Positions 30,900-41,472 of a stretch of DNA of 64,000 nt are shown in pieces. Within the stretch, counting starts at the first letter, position 1, and each line of letters begins with the position of its first letter. This stretch comes from Amycolatopsis acidicola (lineage in GTDB: Bacteria > Actinomycetota > Actinomycetes > Mycobacteriales > Pseudonocardiaceae): assembly GCF_007713735.2 (NCBI RefSeq), contig NZ_VMNW02000022.1, positions 1-64,000 of the forward strand. The letters are read 5' to 3'. Both the position numbers and the translations under genes were made by a program. The notes beneath the pieces are model-generated. The model saw only the letters and a program-made list of their open reading frames with translations, did no database searches and was not told the DNA's origin.

Positions 30900-31679
30900 T
30901 CAGACCGTCAGGTCCACCACCACCGGCGCGTGGTCGGACGCGCCCTTGCCCTTGCGCTCCTCCCGGTCCACGTACGCGTCGGTGACCGAGCCGGCGAACT
31001 TCGCGTCGGCGTAGACGAGGTCGATGCGCATCCCATTGTTCTTCGGGAACGCGAGCTGGCGGTAATCCCAGTACGTGTAAGGCTTGTCGTACTTCAGCGC
31101 GCGCGGCAGCACGTCGCTCAGGCCCGCTTCCCGCAGCACCGCCAGCGCCTTGCGCTCCGCGTCGGTCACGTGGGTGGACTCGGTGAACAGGCTGATGTCC
31201 CAGACGTCCTCGTCGGTCGGGGCGATGTTGAAATCGCCCAGCACGGCGAACGGGCGCGCCCCGTCGCTCTCGCTGATTACCGTGCCACGCAACGCTTCCA
31301 GCCACCGGAGCTTGTACGCGTAGTGCTCGTGGCCCGGCTCCCGGCCGTTGGGCACGTACACCGACCAGACCCGGACCCCGTCGCACGTGGCGCCGATCGC
31401 CCGCGGCTCCGACGCGTCTTCGTACACCGGCTCGTCGATCAGGCCGCGGCGCACGTCCTCGATGCCCACGCGGGACAGGATCGCGACGCCGTTCCAGCGG
31501 CCCGTGCCGTACGCCGCCGCTTCGTACCCGAGCTCGGCGACCTGCTCGCCGGGGAAGGCGTCGGTGGCGCATTTGAGCTCCTGCAGGCACACCACGTCGG
31601 GTTTCGCGGATTCCAGCCAGGCCAGCAGCCGGGGCAGCCGCGCCGTGACCGAGTTGACGTTCCAGGTGGCGATGCGCAT
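30900..31679 (-). CDS. xth: Exodeoxyribonuclease III
   Basis: AP endonuclease / 3'-5' exonuclease of base-excision repair. 259 residues, with MRIATWNVNSVTARLPRLLAWL at the start, catalytic LQELKC, VYVPNGRE, the GDFNIAP metal motif and the C-terminal ASDHAPVVVDL. The ATG at 31679 is chosen; the frame is open further upstream but lacks family similarity. Confidence 0.95.
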   Translation of the reverse strand: MRIATWNVNSVTARLPRLLAWLESAKPDVVCLQELKCATDAFPGEQVAELGYEAAAYGTGRWNGVAILSRVGIEDVRRGLIDEPVYEDASEPRAIGATCDGVRVWSVYVPNGREPGHEHYAYKLRWLEALRGTVISESDGARPFAVLGDFNIAPTDEDVWDISLFTESTHVTDAERKALAVLREAGLSDVLPRALKYDKPYTYWDYRQLAFPKNNGMRIDLVYADAKFAGSVTDAYVDREERKGKGASDHAPVVVDLTV

Positions 31680-31791
31680 GGCCCCGAGAATGGCACACGG
31701 GTACGACACTCCCGTCCGCGGCCGTTTCGAAATGCGCGGCCCGCGCGCTGCTCTTAATGTTTCCAGGCAGCCGAGGGACGGGGGAGTCCGA

Positions 31792-32607
31792 ATGCGCAAG
31801 GTCGCGATCGCCGCGGTGCTGGCTCTGCTGGCGGGTCTGTTCCTGCCGGGGTCGGCAGGCGCCGACGCCGGGTGCCGTGGCGGGGATCCGGTGATCCTGC
31901 TGCACGGCCTCGGCGCCACCGGGCCGGAGAACTTCTCCTACCTCGACCCGGTCCTCCGCCAGGCCGGGTACTGCACCTTCGTCACCACGTACGGCCAGGC
32001 CACGCCGGCCGCGCCGGTCGGCGGCACCACGGCGATCGAGCGCTCCTCGCGCGAGATCGTGGCGTTCATCGACCGCGTGCGGCAGGCGACGGGCGCGGAC
32101 AAGGTCGATCTCGTCGGGCATTCCGAGGGCGCCTTCCAGTCCCTCTACATCCCCAAGGTGCTCGCCTACTCCGCGCACGTGCGCCGGGTGGTCGCGCTCG
32201 CGCCGCCCACGCACGGCACGAACGTCTCCGGGCTCGTGACGCTCGCCGACCTGCTCGGGCTCCGCCCGGTGGTGGACCAGGTGCTCGCGAACTCCGGCTG
32301 CCAGTCCTGCCCGCAGATGCTGCCCGGCGGGTCTGCGGTGCGGGACCTGACCGACGGCCCGATCGCCCAGCCGGGCGTGGACTACACCATCATCGCGACC
32401 CGCGCCGACACCGTGGTCACCCCGCCGGAGACGTCGTTCGTGCCCGAGCCCGGGGTGCGCAACGCGTTCGTGCAGGACACCTGCCCGCTCGACCCGGTCG
32501 GGCACGCGGGGCTCGCGTTCGACGGCGGGGTCGCGGACATGATCGTCAACGCGCTCGATCCCGCCGGCGCCGGGCCGGTGCACTGCACAGCCGGTCCGCC
32601 GCAGTGA
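31792..32607 (+). CDS. Secreted alpha/beta-hydrolase lipase
   Basis: 271 residues. The Sec signal peptide MRKVAIAAVLALLAGLFLPG is probably cleaved after SAGADA. VILLHGLGATG forms the oxyanion region and GHSEG (in VDLVGHSEGAFQS) the nucleophile elbow. An acid (Asp in IATRADTVV) and a His (in DPVGHAGLAF) complete a plausible triad. It resembles class 2 lipases of Streptomyces and Bacillus LipA size. GGGGGAG precedes the ATG. Confidence 0.82.
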   Translation: MRKVAIAAVLALLAGLFLPGSAGADAGCRGGDPVILLHGLGATGPENFSYLDPVLRQAGYCTFVTTYGQATPAAPVGGTTAIERSSREIVAFIDRVRQATGADKVDLVGHSEGAFQSLYIPKVLAYSAHVRRVVALAPPTHGTNVSGLVTLADLLGLRPVVDQVLANSGCQSCPQMLPGGSAVRDLTDGPIAQPGVDYTIIATRADTVVTPPETSFVPEPGVRNAFVQDTCPLDPVGHAGLAFDGGVADMIVNALDPAGAGPVHCTAGPPQ

Positions 32608-32643
32608 CCGGTGGGGGTGCGTGAGACTGTCACCCCCGAGCCA

Positions 32644-32649
32644 TAGGCT
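32644..32649 (+). promoter_or_regulatory. Leaderless -10 element before uvrC
   Basis: TAGGCT, six bases upstream of the uvrC GTG, with no ribosome binding site. It likely starts the uvrC-rapZ-yvcK-whiA transcript. Confidence 0.4.
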
Positions 32650-32655
32650 TGCGGG

Positions 32656-34593
32656 GTGGCTGATCCGTCCACCTACCGTCCAGCACCGGGGAGCATCCCG
32701 GACCAGCCCGGCGTGTACAAGTTCCGCGACGCGACCAGGCGCGTGATCTACGTCGGGAAGGCCAAGAGCCTGCGCAGCAGGCTCAACTCCTACTTCGCCG
32801 ACCTCGCCGGGCTGCATCCGCGCACCCGCCAGATGGTCACCACGGCGGCGAGCGTGGAGTGGACGGTGGTCACCACCGAGGTGGAGGCGCTCCAGCTCGA
32901 GTACAACTGGATCAAGGAGTTCGACCCGCGGTTCAACGTCCGCTACCGCGATGACAAGACGTACCCGGTGCTCGCGGTGACGCTGCACGAGGAGTACCCG
33001 CGGCTGCACGTCTACCGCGGCCCGCGCAAGAAGGGCGTGCGCTACTTCGGCCCGTACGCGCACGCGTGGGCGATCCGCGAGACGCTGGACCTGCTGCTGC
33101 GCGTGTTCCCCGCGCGCACCTGTTCCAACGGGGTGTTCCGCAGGCACACGCAGATCGGCCGCCCGTGCCTGCTGGGCTACATCGACAAGTGTTCCGCGCC
33201 CTGCGTCGGCAAGGTGACCGCGGAGCAGCACCGCTCGATCGTCGAGGACTTCTGCGATTTTCTGGCCGGGCGCACCGATGCGATGGTGCGGCGCCTGGAA
33301 AAGCAGATGGCCGAAGCCTCCGAGACGCTGGAGTTCGAGCGCGCGGCCCGGTTGCGGGACGACCTCGGCGCGCTGCGCCGCGCGATGGAGAAGCAGGCCG
33401 TGGTGTTCGGCGACGGCACGGACGCGGACGTGGTCGCCTTCGCGCACGACGAGCTCGAAGCCGCGGTCCAGGTCTTCCACGTGCGCGGCGGCCGGGTGCG
33501 CGGCCAGCGCGGCTGGGTGATCGACAAGGCCGAGGAGATGGACATCGCCGAGCTGGTGGACCAGTTCGTGGCGCAGTTCTACGGCGAGCAGGCGGAGCTG
33601 GCCGAGCAGACGGCCGACGCCGGAGTCCCCGTGCCGCGCGAGGTGCTCGTGCCGGAGCTGCCCGCCGACGCCGACGCGCTGGCCGAATGGCTGTCGGGGT
33701 TGCGCGGTTCCCGTGTGCAGCTCCGGGTCGCGCAGCGCGGGGACAAGCGCGCGCTGGCGGAAACCGTGCAGCGCAACGCGCAAGAGGCGTTCCAGCAACA
33801 CAAACTGCGCCGCGCGGGCGATCTCACGGCGCGCTCGGCGGCGTTGTCGGAGCTGCAGGAGCAGCTCGGCCTCGACAGCGCGCCGCTGCGCATCGAATGC
33901 ATCGACATCAGTCACATCCAGGGCAGCGACGTGGTCGCCTCGCTCGTGGTGTTCGAAGACGGCGTGCCCCGCAAGTCCGAGTACAAGCGGTTCGCCTTGC
34001 GTGAGGCCGCGGAAGAGGGCGACGTCGCCTCGATCGCCGAGGTCGTGCGGCGGCGTTTTCACCGCTACCTCAAGGAAACCGAGAACCAGGCGGACGAGAG
34101 CAGGCCCGGGATCGACCCGGAAACGGGGCGGCCGCGCAAGTTCGCGTACCCACCGAACCTGCTCGTGGTCGACGGCGCGGGCCCGCAGGCCACCGCGGCC
34201 GCGGATGTGCTGGCGGAGCTGGGGATCACCGACGTCGCGGTGGTGGGGCTCGCCAAGCGGCTGGAGGAGGTCTGGCTGCCGGCGGACCCGGATCCGGTGA
34301 TCCTGCCGCGCACGGCGGAATCGCTGTACCTGCTGCAGCGCGTGCGGGACGAGGCGCACCGGTTCGCCATCCGCTACCACCGCGAGAAACGGGCGAAGCG
34401 CCTGCAGGTGTCCGTTCTGGACGGTGTGCCAGGGTTGGGGCAGACGAGGAAGACCGCGCTGATCAAGCATTTCGGCTCGGTGAAGAAGCTCCGCGAGGCC
34501 GGGGTGGACGAGATCGCACAGGTGCCGGGAGTGGGGAAACGGACCGCGGAAGCGGTGCACGCGGCACTCAACACAGGGGAGAGGGAGTCATGA
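32656..34593 (+). CDS. uvrC: UvrABC system protein C
   Basis: Dual-incision nuclease of nucleotide excision repair. 645 residues. N-terminal GIY-YIG domain ([22 protein letters not shown], residues about 15-36), UvrB-interacting UVR motif ([21 protein letters not shown]), RNase H-like 5' endonuclease domain ([15 protein letters not shown]), and tandem helix-hairpin-helix at the end ([32 protein letters not shown]). ATGA overlap with rapZ. Confidence 0.97.
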   Translation: MADPSTYRPAPGSIPDQPGVYKFRDATRRVIYVGKAKSLRSRLNSYFADLAGLHPRTRQMVTTAASVEWTVVTTEVEALQLEYNWIKEFDPRFNVRYRDDKTYPVLAVTLHEEYPRLHVYRGPRKKGVRYFGPYAHAWAIRETLDLLLRVFPARTCSNGVFRRHTQIGRPCLLGYIDKCSAPCVGKVTAEQHRSIVEDFCDFLAGRTDAMVRRLEKQMAEASETLEFERAARLRDDLGALRRAMEKQAVVFGDGTDADVVAFAHDELEAAVQVFHVRGGRVRGQRGWVIDKAEEMDIAELVDQFVAQFYGEQAELAEQTADAGVPVPREVLVPELPADADALAEWLSGLRGSRVQLRVAQRGDKRALAETVQRNAQEAFQQHKLRRAGDLTARSAALSELQEQLGLDSAPLRIECIDISHIQGSDVVASLVVFEDGVPRKSEYKRFALREAAEEGDVASIAEVVRRRFHRYLKETENQADESRPGIDPETGRPRKFAYPPNLLVVDGAGPQATAAADVLAELGITDVAVVGLAKRLEEVWLPADPDPVILPRTAESLYLLQRVRDEAHRFAIRYHREKRAKRLQVSVLDGVPGLGQTRKTALIKHFGSVKKLREAGVDEIAQVPGVGKRTAEAVHAALNTGERES

Positions 34594-35480
34594 CCGGACA
34601 CGAGGACGAGCACCATTCCGGGATGGAGGTCGCGGTCGTCACCGGGCTGTCCGGCGCGGGCCGCAGCACCGCCGCGAAATGCCTGGAGGACCTCGGCTGG
34701 TTCGTGGTGGACAACCTGCCGCCCGAGCTGATCTCGACGATGGTCGAGCTGGGCGCGCAGGCCAGCGGCGCGATCACGAAGGTGGCCGTGGTGATGGACG
34801 TCCGCTCGCGGGCGTTCACCGACGACCTCGCCTCGGTGATCAAGGACCTGGACGCGCGCGGGTACAAACCGCGCGTGCTGTTCCTGGAGGCCACGGACGC
34901 GGTGCTGGTGCGCCGCTTCGAGTCCGTGCGCCGCGGCCACCCGATGCAGGGCGACGGGCGGCTGGCCGACGGCATCACGGCCGAGCGCGCGCTCCTGGCG
35001 CCGTTGCGCGACGAGGCCGACCTGATCCTGGAGACGTCCGCGCTCTCGGTGCACGATCTGCGCGCCAAGATCGAGGACACGTTCGGCTCCGAGTCCGCCA
35101 CGCAGACCAGGGTCACGGTGCTCTCGTTCGGCTACAAGTACGGGCTGCCGATGGACGCGGACCTGGTGATGGACGTGCGGTTCCTGCCGAACCCGTTCTG
35201 GATCCCGGAACTGCGCGACCACACGGGGCTCGACTCCGAAGTGCGCAACTACGTGCTCTCCCAGGAAGGGGCCGAGGAGTTCCTCGACCGCTACCATCAG
35301 CTGCTGCGGCTGATCGGCGCCGGCTACAAGCGCGAGGGAAAGCGCTATCTCACCCTGGCCGTCGGCTGCACGGGCGGAAAGCACCGCAGTGTCGCGATTT
35401 CCGAGGAGCTGGCCCGGCTGCTGTCCAATGAGGACGGTATGGCGGTGAAGGTGATCCACCGGGACCTGGGCCGCGAGTGA
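34590..35480 (+). CDS. rapZ: RapZ/YvcJ-family nucleotide-binding protein
   Basis: 296 residues. P-loop [21 protein letters not shown] near residue 18; Walker B-like [15 protein letters not shown]-terminal [18 protein letters not shown]. coli RapZ controls glmS through small RNAs; in Gram-positives YvcJ is a nucleotide-binding GTPase. The role in actinobacteria is not settled. Strictly clustered with yvcK and whiA. An internal ATG at 34623 is also possible. Confidence 0.92.
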   Translation: MTGHEDEHHSGMEVAVVTGLSGAGRSTAAKCLEDLGWFVVDNLPPELISTMVELGAQASGAITKVAVVMDVRSRAFTDDLASVIKDLDARGYKPRVLFLEATDAVLVRRFESVRRGHPMQGDGRLADGITAERALLAPLRDEADLILETSALSVHDLRAKIEDTFGSESATQTRVTVLSFGYKYGLPMDADLVMDVRFLPNPFWIPELRDHTGLDSEVRNYVLSQEGAEEFLDRYHQLLRLIGAGYKREGKRYLTLAVGCTGGKHRSVAISEELARLLSNEDGMAVKVIHRDLGRE

Positions 35481-36490
35481 CGCCGGCCGAGCCGCTGCGC
35501 GCGGTCGCTCTCGGGGGCGGGCACGGGCTGCACGCGACGCTCACCGCGGCGCGGCGCCTGACCTCCGACGTCACCGCCGTGGTGACGGTCGCCGATGACG
35601 GCGGGTCCTCGGGCAGGCTGCGTCGCGAGCTGGGCCTGCTGCCGCCGGGGGACCTGCGGCAGGCGCTGGCCGCGCTCGCCGAGGCGGAGCTGGGCGAAAC
35701 GCTGTGGGCGGAGGTGTTCCAGCACCGGTTCGGCGGCAACGGCGCGCTGGCCGGGCACGCGGTCGGGAACCTCGTGCTGGCCGGGTTGTTCGAGGTGCTC
35801 GGTGACCCGGTGCGGGCGCTGGACGAGGCGCGCCGGCTGCTCGGCGTGAGCGGCCGGGTGCTGCCGATGTCCACCGAGCCGCTGGAAATCGAGGGCGAGG
35901 TCACCGGACTCAGTAACCACGACGAGGTCCGCACGATCAGAGGTCAGGTGGCGCTCGCGAGCACACCGGGCCGGGTCCGGCGGATCGAGCTGCGCACGCC
36001 GGCCCGCAACGGTGGCACGCCCGCCGCCTGCCCGCAGGCGGTGGACGCCGTGCTCGGCGCGGACGTGGTGTTCCTCGGCCCCGGGTCGTGGTTCACGAGC
36101 GTGCTGCCGCACCTGCTGGTGCCCGGTCTGCACGACGCGCTGGTCCGGACGGAGGCGACGAAGGTGGTGATCCTCAACCTGGTCCCGCAGCCGGGAGAGA
36201 CGGCTGGCTTCTCACCCGAACGGCATCTGGACGTACTCTTCGAGCACGCGCCCGGGCTGCGGGTGGACACAGTGATCGCGGACCGGGCTTCGGTGCCCAC
36301 GCCGCGGCGGCTGAGTGACGCGGCGGCGGCGCTGGGGGCGCGGGCGGTACTGGCGGACGTGGCGGACCCGAACGTGGCGGGTTTGCACGATCCGGATGCG
36401 CTCGCGGACTGTGTGCGAGAGGCTCTCGGGCGCCGCTGGAGTGCGCGCGACCGGGACGGTGGAGAAAGCAGGGAGGGGACATGGCGATGA
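35477..36490 (+). CDS. yvcK: YvcK / CofD-like protein (CuvA)
   Basis: 337 residues. [16 protein letters not shown] at the start and [27 protein letters not shown] are the nucleotide-sugar-binding CofD-like signatures. In Bacillus, Listeria and Mycobacterium it is needed for cell-wall growth on gluconeogenic carbon and binds UDP-sugars. GTGA overlap with rapZ; a 10-base overlap with whiA. Confidence 0.92.
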   Translation: MTPAEPLRAVALGGGHGLHATLTAARRLTSDVTAVVTVADDGGSSGRLRRELGLLPPGDLRQALAALAEAELGETLWAEVFQHRFGGNGALAGHAVGNLVLAGLFEVLGDPVRALDEARRLLGVSGRVLPMSTEPLEIEGEVTGLSNHDEVRTIRGQVALASTPGRVRRIELRTPARNGGTPAACPQAVDAVLGADVVFLGPGSWFTSVLPHLLVPGLHDALVRTEATKVVILNLVPQPGETAGFSPERHLDVLFEHAPGLRVDTVIADRASVPTPRRLSDAAAALGARAVLADVADPNVAGLHDPDALADCVREALGRRWSARDRDGGESREGTWR

Positions 36491-37467
36491 CTGCGGCGGT
36501 GAAGGACGAGCTGAGCAGGCTCCAGATCACCAAGATCGGGCCGCGCCGCGCGGAGGTGGCGTCGATGCTGCGGTTCGCGGGCGGGCTGCACATCGTCGGC
36601 GGCCGGGTCGTGGTGGAGGCGGAGCTGGACACCGGTTCGGTGGCGCGGCGGCTGCGCAAGGAGATCCAGGAGCTCTACGGCCACCATTCGGACGTGCACG
36701 TGCTTTCCGCCGGGGGCCTGCGGAAGACGACGCGGTACCTGGTGCGGGTGGTCAAGGACGGTGAGGGGCTGGCCCGGCAGACGGGCCTGATCGACAACCG
36801 GGGCCGCCCGGTGCGCGGGCTGCCCGCGGCGGTCGTGTCTGGGGGGATCGCGGACGCGGAAGCCGCGTGGCGTGGCGCTTTCCTCGCGCACGGTTCGCTG
36901 ACCGAGCCGGGGCGCTCGTCGTCGCTGGAGGTCACCTGCCCGGGGCCGGAGGCGGCGCTCGCGCTGGTGGGTGCCGCGCGGCGGCTGGGCATCCAGGCCA
37001 AGTCGCGTGAGGTCCGCGGGGCGGACCGGGTCGTGGTGCGCGACGGTGACGCGATCGGCGCGCTGCTGACCAGGCTGGGCGCGCACACGAGCGTGCTGCA
37101 GTGGGAAGAGCGCCGGATGCGCCGCGAGGTGCGCGCGACCGCGAACAGGCTCGCCAACTTCGACGACGCGAACCTGCGCCGCTCGGCGCGCGCGGCGGTC
37201 GCGGCCGCCGCCAGGGTGGAGCGGGCGATGGAGATCCTCGGCGACACGGCGCCGGATCACCTGCTGGCGGCCGGGAAGCTGCGGCTGTCCAACAGGCAGG
37301 CGTCGCTGGAGGAGCTGGGGCAGCTGTCCGACCCGCCGATGACGAAGGACGCGGTGGCCGGCCGCATCCGCCGCCTCCTCGCGATGGCCGACAAACGGGC
37401 GAAGGACATGAACATCCCCGACACCGAGTCGGCCGTCACCGCCGAGATGCTGGAGGAAGAGGTCTAG
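36481..37467 (+). CDS. whiA: Sporulation transcription regulator WhiA
   Basis: 328 residues. The N-terminal LAGLIDADG-like domain ([17 protein letters not shown], then [15 protein letters not shown]) has no catalytic role in the family. The C-terminal helix-turn-helix is [28 protein letters not shown]. In Streptomyces, WhiA works with WhiB to switch aerial hyphae to septation. GGAGGG precedes the ATG; an ATG at 36487 is an alternative. Its TAG stop shares CTAG with the stop of the opposing MFS gene. Confidence 0.96.
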   Translation: MAMTAAVKDELSRLQITKIGPRRAEVASMLRFAGGLHIVGGRVVVEAELDTGSVARRLRKEIQELYGHHSDVHVLSAGGLRKTTRYLVRVVKDGEGLARQTGLIDNRGRPVRGLPAAVVSGGIADAEAAWRGAFLAHGSLTEPGRSSSLEVTCPGPEAALALVGAARRLGIQAKSREVRGADRVVVRDGDAIGALLTRLGAHTSVLQWEERRMRREVRATANRLANFDDANLRRSARAAVAAAARVERAMEILGDTAPDHLLAAGKLRLSNRQASLEELGQLSDPPMTKDAVAGRIRRLLAMADKRAKDMNIPDTESAVTAEMLEEEV

Positions 37468-38846
37468 CGCCGCGCCCTCGTGACGATGAACGCCGCGGCG
37501 GTCAGGGGCAGCAGGGACCACAGCGCCGCCGTGACGTAACCACCTTGCGTGGGGAGGGTCATCGCGGCCGGGGTCGCCGAGGCGAGGAGGAGGCCGGCGA
37601 GGGCGCTGCCGGTGCTGAAGCCGATACTGCGCACGATCTGGTTGATCGACAGCACGCTCGCGGTTTCCCCTTGCGGCGCACCGGCGAGCACGAGCTTCGG
37701 CATCACCGCCGAGGTCCCGCCGACGCCGAAACCGAGCAGGGCGATCGCGGCGAGTACGGCGACCAGAGAACCGTGGGCGAGGGCGAACAGCAGCGCGGCG
37801 GCCCCGGCGATCGCGGCGGACAGGGCGAACATCCGGCGTACCGTGCCGCCGCCGCTCAGCCGGGGCACCGACCGCCCCGCGACGAAACCGAGCAGCGAGA
37901 ACGGGATCAGCGCCGCCCCGGCGGCGACACCCGGCAGCGCGAACCCGTAGCCCGCGCCGTCCGGTGTCTGCACGAAGCGCGTGAACAGGCTGAACAACAG
38001 GTACAAGCCCATCCCGGCGACGAGCATCGCCAGGTTCGCGCGCAGGACCGGTGCCCGGCCGAGCATCCGCAGATCGACCAGCGGCGCGGCGGCCCGCAGT
38101 TCGAACACCGCCCACCCCGAGAGGATCACGGCGGCCGCCGCGAGGAGTCCGCCGCCCAGCCACGGATCCGCCCAGATCGCGGGCTCCGCGATGACCAGCA
38201 GCACCCCGAGCGTCCCGAGGGCGAGCAGAAAAGCGCCGAGTACATCGATCCGCGGCCGCGCTCCGGGCGCCTCCGCGGGCAGCGCGCGCCACGCGATGAC
38301 GAGCGCGATGGCCGACAACAGGAATCCCAGTCCGTACGCGGCACGCAGCCCCGCGAGCTGGTCGAGCAGGCTGACCGCCGGATAGCCGACGCCGATCCCC
38401 ACCGTCGAGGCCACGGACAGCGCGGCGATCGTCGACGCGGAGCGATCCGCTGGCAGATGGGTGCGGGCGACACTCATCAACAGCGCCACGAGCGGCACGC
38501 CGAGCCCCTGCAACCCGCGCCCGATCAGCAATGCCGCGAACGGCAACGGCAGCGTCGTCAGCAGCCCGCCCGCCGTGACCAGAACCAGGGTCGCCAGGAT
38601 CGTCGCCCGCCGGTACGGGCCGCCGCCGAGCCTGCCGAGCACCGGGCCCGCGATCGCGCCGGTGAACAGCGTGACCGTCAGGGTCCACTGCGCGGCGGCG
38701 AGGGACACGTGCAGGTCCGTGGCGACCGGGGTGATCAGCGGCGCACCGACACTGCCGATCACCGCCGTCGCCAGCGCCGTGCAGACCAACGCGAACCCGA
38801 GACGCCCGGAGATGCCACTGCCCAAGGTCTTCTTCACCGCGTCCAC
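37464..38846 (-). CDS. MFS multidrug exporter (DHA2-like)
   Basis: 460 residues with about 14 hydrophobic segments, starting [44 protein letters not shown] (read in pieces). The loop 2-3 region [14 protein letters not shown] is the MFS motif A position, and [13 protein letters not shown] follows. Typical of actinobacterial drug or metabolite exporters; substrate unknown. GTG start 8 bases after a GATAAC box, so probably leaderless. No regulator gene is adjacent. Confidence 0.85.
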   Translation of the reverse strand: MDAVKKTLGSGISGRLGFALVCTALATAVIGSVGAPLITPVATDLHVSLAAAQWTLTVTLFTGAIAGPVLGRLGGGPYRRATILATLVLVTAGGLLTTLPLPFAALLIGRGLQGLGVPLVALLMSVARTHLPADRSASTIAALSVASTVGIGVGYPAVSLLDQLAGLRAAYGLGFLLSAIALVIAWRALPAEAPGARPRIDVLGAFLLALGTLGVLLVIAEPAIWADPWLGGGLLAAAAVILSGWAVFELRAAAPLVDLRMLGRAPVLRANLAMLVAGMGLYLLFSLFTRFVQTPDGAGYGFALPGVAAGAALIPFSLLGFVAGRSVPRLSGGGTVRRMFALSAAIAGAAALLFALAHGSLVAVLAAIALLGFGVGGTSAVMPKLVLAGAPQGETASVLSINQIVRSIGFSTGSALAGLLLASATPAAMTLPTQGGYVTAALWSLLPLTAAAFIVTRARR

Positions 38847-38850
38847 GGCG

Positions 38851-38880
38851 CTAAGTTATCAGTTACTAACTACTAATTAA
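38851..38880 (-). promoter_or_regulatory. AT-rich promoter and candidate operator of the MFS gene
   Basis: On the minus strand a -10-like GATAAC (complement of 38855-38860) lies eight bases before the GTG. Immediately upstream is the palindrome AGTTA-C-TAACT (38861-38871), followed by ACTAATTAA. This is the only strongly AT-rich island in the area, and the palindrome sits where a repressor would block the -10. Confidence 0.5.
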
Positions 38881-39083
38881 ATGTGATGCGCGACCACTGG
38901 TCATCGGCCGAGGGCGCTGGATCTTCCGGCGCGAGCCCCCTGCGGGGCTGACCGTGTGCAGCTGGTGTTACTTCCGGCCGGGTGCGGCGCCGGACTCCGT
39001 AACGCGGCGGTTTCACGGCCGCGGGGTGCGCGAAACCCGGCGCGCCGACGCTGGATCACGGCCTGACCGGTTCGGGGAAGGGG
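38881..39083. other. Divergent MFS-gpgS spacer
   Basis: About 200 bases. A hairpin AGCCCC / GGGGCT (38934-38939 with 38944-38949) is the only clear structure. No promoter matching a consensus was recognised for gpgS. Confidence 0.4.
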
Positions 39084-40100
39084 ATGATCGTGCGTTCCGA
39101 TCACGCGAACGAAAGGGCGGAGCTCAAGGTCTCCGCCGATGTCGGCAGCTGGCTCTCCCGGCGCAGCAGCCACGCTGCCGGCTGGCGGGCCGAGGAGCTC
39201 GTGGCCGCGAAACGGGGGAGCACCGTCAGCGTCGTCATCCCGGCACGCGACGAGGAGGAGACGGTCGGGGACATCGTCCGCACCATCCGGCGTGAGCTGA
39301 TGGAGGCCGTGCCGCTGGTGGACGAGCTGCTGGTGGTGGATTCCCGCTCGCAGGACGGCACGGCGCGCGTCGCGGCCGAAGCCGGGGCCGCGGTCGTGGC
39401 GCAGGACGCGGTGCTGCCGTCGCTGGAAGGCATGGCGGGCAAGGGAGAAGCGCTCTGGAAAGGGCTCGCGTCGACGACCGGTGACCTGGTGGTGTTCGTC
39501 GACGGCGATCTCTACGACTTCAGCAGCGACTACGTGACGGGACTGCTCGGCCCGTTGCTGACCGACGCGGAAGTGGCCTACGTCAAGGGTTTCTACCACC
39601 GGCCGCTGGGCAGCGACGCGGACGGCGGTGGCCGGGTGACCGAGCTGGTCGCGCGACCGTTGCTGAACATGTACTGGCCCGAGCTGGCCGGGTTCGTCCA
39701 GCCGCTCGCGGGCGAGTACGCCGGGCGCCGCGAGGTGCTGGAGAGCATCCCGTTCGTGGTCGACTACGGCGTCGAGGTCGGGCACCTGATCGACATCCTC
39801 GCCGCGCGGGGGCTGGACGCGCTCGCGCAGGTCGATCTCGGCAAGCGCACCCACCGCCACCAGAGCACCCAGGCGCTGGGGCGGATGTCGGGGCAGATCA
39901 TGCAGACGGTGTTCGACCGGCTCGCGCGGCACGGGCGGCTGGTGTCGGCGCTACCGCCCGCGACACTGCTGGCCCAGTTCCGCCGCGGCGAGTCCGAGCA
40001 CGGGGTCGAGCGGGAGATGGTGCTGACGGACGTGACGTGCCGGCAACGCCCGCCGCTCGCCGACCTGCGAGGGGAGGACAGGGTGCGCGACATCGCCTGA
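39084..40100 (+). CDS. gpgS: Glucosyl-3-phosphoglycerate synthase
   Basis: Retaining GT81/GT2-like enzyme that joins glucose from a nucleotide sugar to 3-phosphoglycerate, the first step to methylglucose lipopolysaccharide/glucosylglycerate. 338 residues. Signatures: VSVVIPARDEEETVGDIV, VDSRSQDGTARVA, the metal-binding VDGDLYDF, GKGEALWKGL and PLAGEYAGRREVLE, plus the acceptor-loop region VDYGVEVGHLID. Start ATG 39084 or GTG 39090; GGAAGGGG lies just upstream and suits the GTG better. Confidence 0.9.
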   Translation: MIVRSDHANERAELKVSADVGSWLSRRSSHAAGWRAEELVAAKRGSTVSVVIPARDEEETVGDIVRTIRRELMEAVPLVDELLVVDSRSQDGTARVAAEAGAAVVAQDAVLPSLEGMAGKGEALWKGLASTTGDLVVFVDGDLYDFSSDYVTGLLGPLLTDAEVAYVKGFYHRPLGSDADGGGRVTELVARPLLNMYWPELAGFVQPLAGEYAGRREVLESIPFVVDYGVEVGHLIDILAARGLDALAQVDLGKRTHRHQSTQALGRMSGQIMQTVFDRLARHGRLVSALPPATLLAQFRRGESEHGVEREMVLTDVTCRQRPPLADLRGEDRVRDIA

Positions 40101-40239
40101 GCGGGCTTGGAGAACCGGCGTGCCGCGACGTGCGGGTGCGGCGCGGCTCGTACGTAGATCCGGTGGCTCTGCGCGGGTCGTCGTGCCGGACGAGCGGTGG
40201 ATTTCCGATCAGGCCGCGCACGGTCGTCGGCCTGCGCGC

Positions 40240-40947
40240 CTAAGCGGCGTCGTGGAAAACGAGGCCCAGGGTGTGGCGGATCCCGGTCCGGACGGTGCTC
40301 ACGCCGTGCCGGACCGGGGACGCCGACCAGCCGCGCGCGGAGCGCACGGGGCGGTCGCGCGTGGTGAAGATCAGCGCGTCGCCTTGGCCCAGCGCGGTGA
40401 CCGTGCCGCGGGACTGCGCGCGCGGCCGCTGCTCGACGAGCAGGAACTCGCCGCCGGTGTGGTCGGTGCCGGGTTCGTCGAGCCCGATCACGACCTGCAG
40501 CGGGAAGACGAGCTCGCCGTAGAGGTCGCGGTGCAGGGCATTCCAGTCCCCGGCCTGATAGCGCAACAGGATCGGAGTCGGCCGGACCTGCCCGGCGCGG
40601 TGGCATTCCGCCAGCCACGTCTCCAGCTCGTCCGGCCATCGCGCGTCCCAGCCCAGCCGCGTCGCCCAGTCACGCGCGATCGGGAGCAGGCGCGGGTAGA
40701 ACGCGTCGCGCAGTTCGCGCACGGTGTCCGGTAACGGGTAGCCGAAGTAGCGGTACTGCCCGGACCCGAAGCGGTACCGCGCCATGTCGATGGTCGAACG
40801 GAATCTCGCCACGTCGTCGTAAAGCGCCGACAGCGCCCGGCATTCGTCCTTTTCGAGGAGCGCCGGGATGCGGGCGCAGCCGTACGCGTCGACCTCCGTC
40901 GCGAGTGCTGTCCAGTCTTGTGCGGCAAGGCGTTCGGGGAAGTTCAC
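40240..40947 (-). CDS. 2-Oxoglutarate/Fe(II)-dependent oxygenase
   Basis: 235 residues. The iron facial triad is readable: HRD in NALHRDLYGELVFPLQ (HxD) and the distal His in SPVRHGVSTV, with the 2OG-binding Arg in RTGIRHTLGLVFHDAA. VDAYGCARIPALLEKDEC at the start is the usual lead-in helix. It belongs to the 2OG-Fe(II) hydroxylase-like group of Oxygenase-NA type. Substrate unknown. It faces gpgS tail to tail with a 139-base gap that shows nothing recognisable. Confidence 0.83.
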   Translation of the reverse strand: MNFPERLAAQDWTALATEVDAYGCARIPALLEKDECRALSALYDDVARFRSTIDMARYRFGSGQYRYFGYPLPDTVRELRDAFYPRLLPIARDWATRLGWDARWPDELETWLAECHRAGQVRPTPILLRYQAGDWNALHRDLYGELVFPLQVVIGLDEPGTDHTGGEFLLVEQRPRAQSRGTVTALGQGDALIFTTRDRPVRSARGWSASPVRHGVSTVRTGIRHTLGLVFHDAA

Positions 40948-41003
40948 CCCGCCCAGTGTCGTGCCGGGCGGGCGTCGTCGCTGGCGGCTTTCGGCCGTCT
41001 CGC

Positions 41004-41441
41004 TCAGGCCGCGAGATCGCCCTGCGCGATCACCTTCGTGATCTTCGCGCGCACCAGCGCCTCGCCGGGGACGGCGTTGCGCTTGCCGAACTGCTCACCC
41101 TGGTCCTCGCCCATGTACCGGGCGCCGATGGCGATCGACCACGGCAGCATCTCGTCCAGGTCCTCGGACAGCTCGGCCTCGGCGGTGAACTGGACGAAGG
41201 AGAACGGCGGCCGCTGGTCGTCGACGGTCAGCGAAAGCCTCGGCTGCCGGCGCAAAGCCTTGCCCTTCACCGTTTCCACGCCGGTGTTGAAGATCAGCTC
41301 GTCACCGCCGCCGCCTTCGTTGAGCACGAACCAGACCGGCGTGACGTGCGGAGTGCCGTCGGCGCGCACCACCGCCAGCTTGCCCGTCCTCGTCCCCGCG
41401 CTCGCGAACTCCCACCACTGGTCCCGGCTCATCTCGTACAT
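41004..41441 (-). CDS. PPOX-class F420-dependent oxidoreductase
   Basis: 145 residues, split-barrel flavin/F420-binding fold. GKLAVVRADGTPHVTPVWFVL and GKALRRQPRLSLTVDDQRPPFSFVQ are typical of the actinobacterial pyridoxamine-phosphate-oxidase-like group that uses deazaflavin F420. Substrate unknown. It is divergent from marR with 50 bases between; TACGTT (complement of 41449-41454) lies seven bases before its ATG, indicating a leaderless mRNA. Confidence 0.8.
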   Translation of the reverse strand: MYEMSRDQWWEFASAGTRTGKLAVVRADGTPHVTPVWFVLNEGGGGDELIFNTGVETVKGKALRRQPRLSLTVDDQRPPFSFVQFTAEAELSEDLDEMLPWSIAIGARYMGEDQGEQFGKRNAVPGEALVRAKITKVIAQGDLAA

Positions 41442-41472
41442 GTGCCCGAACGTAACGGATCACCGCCGGAGC

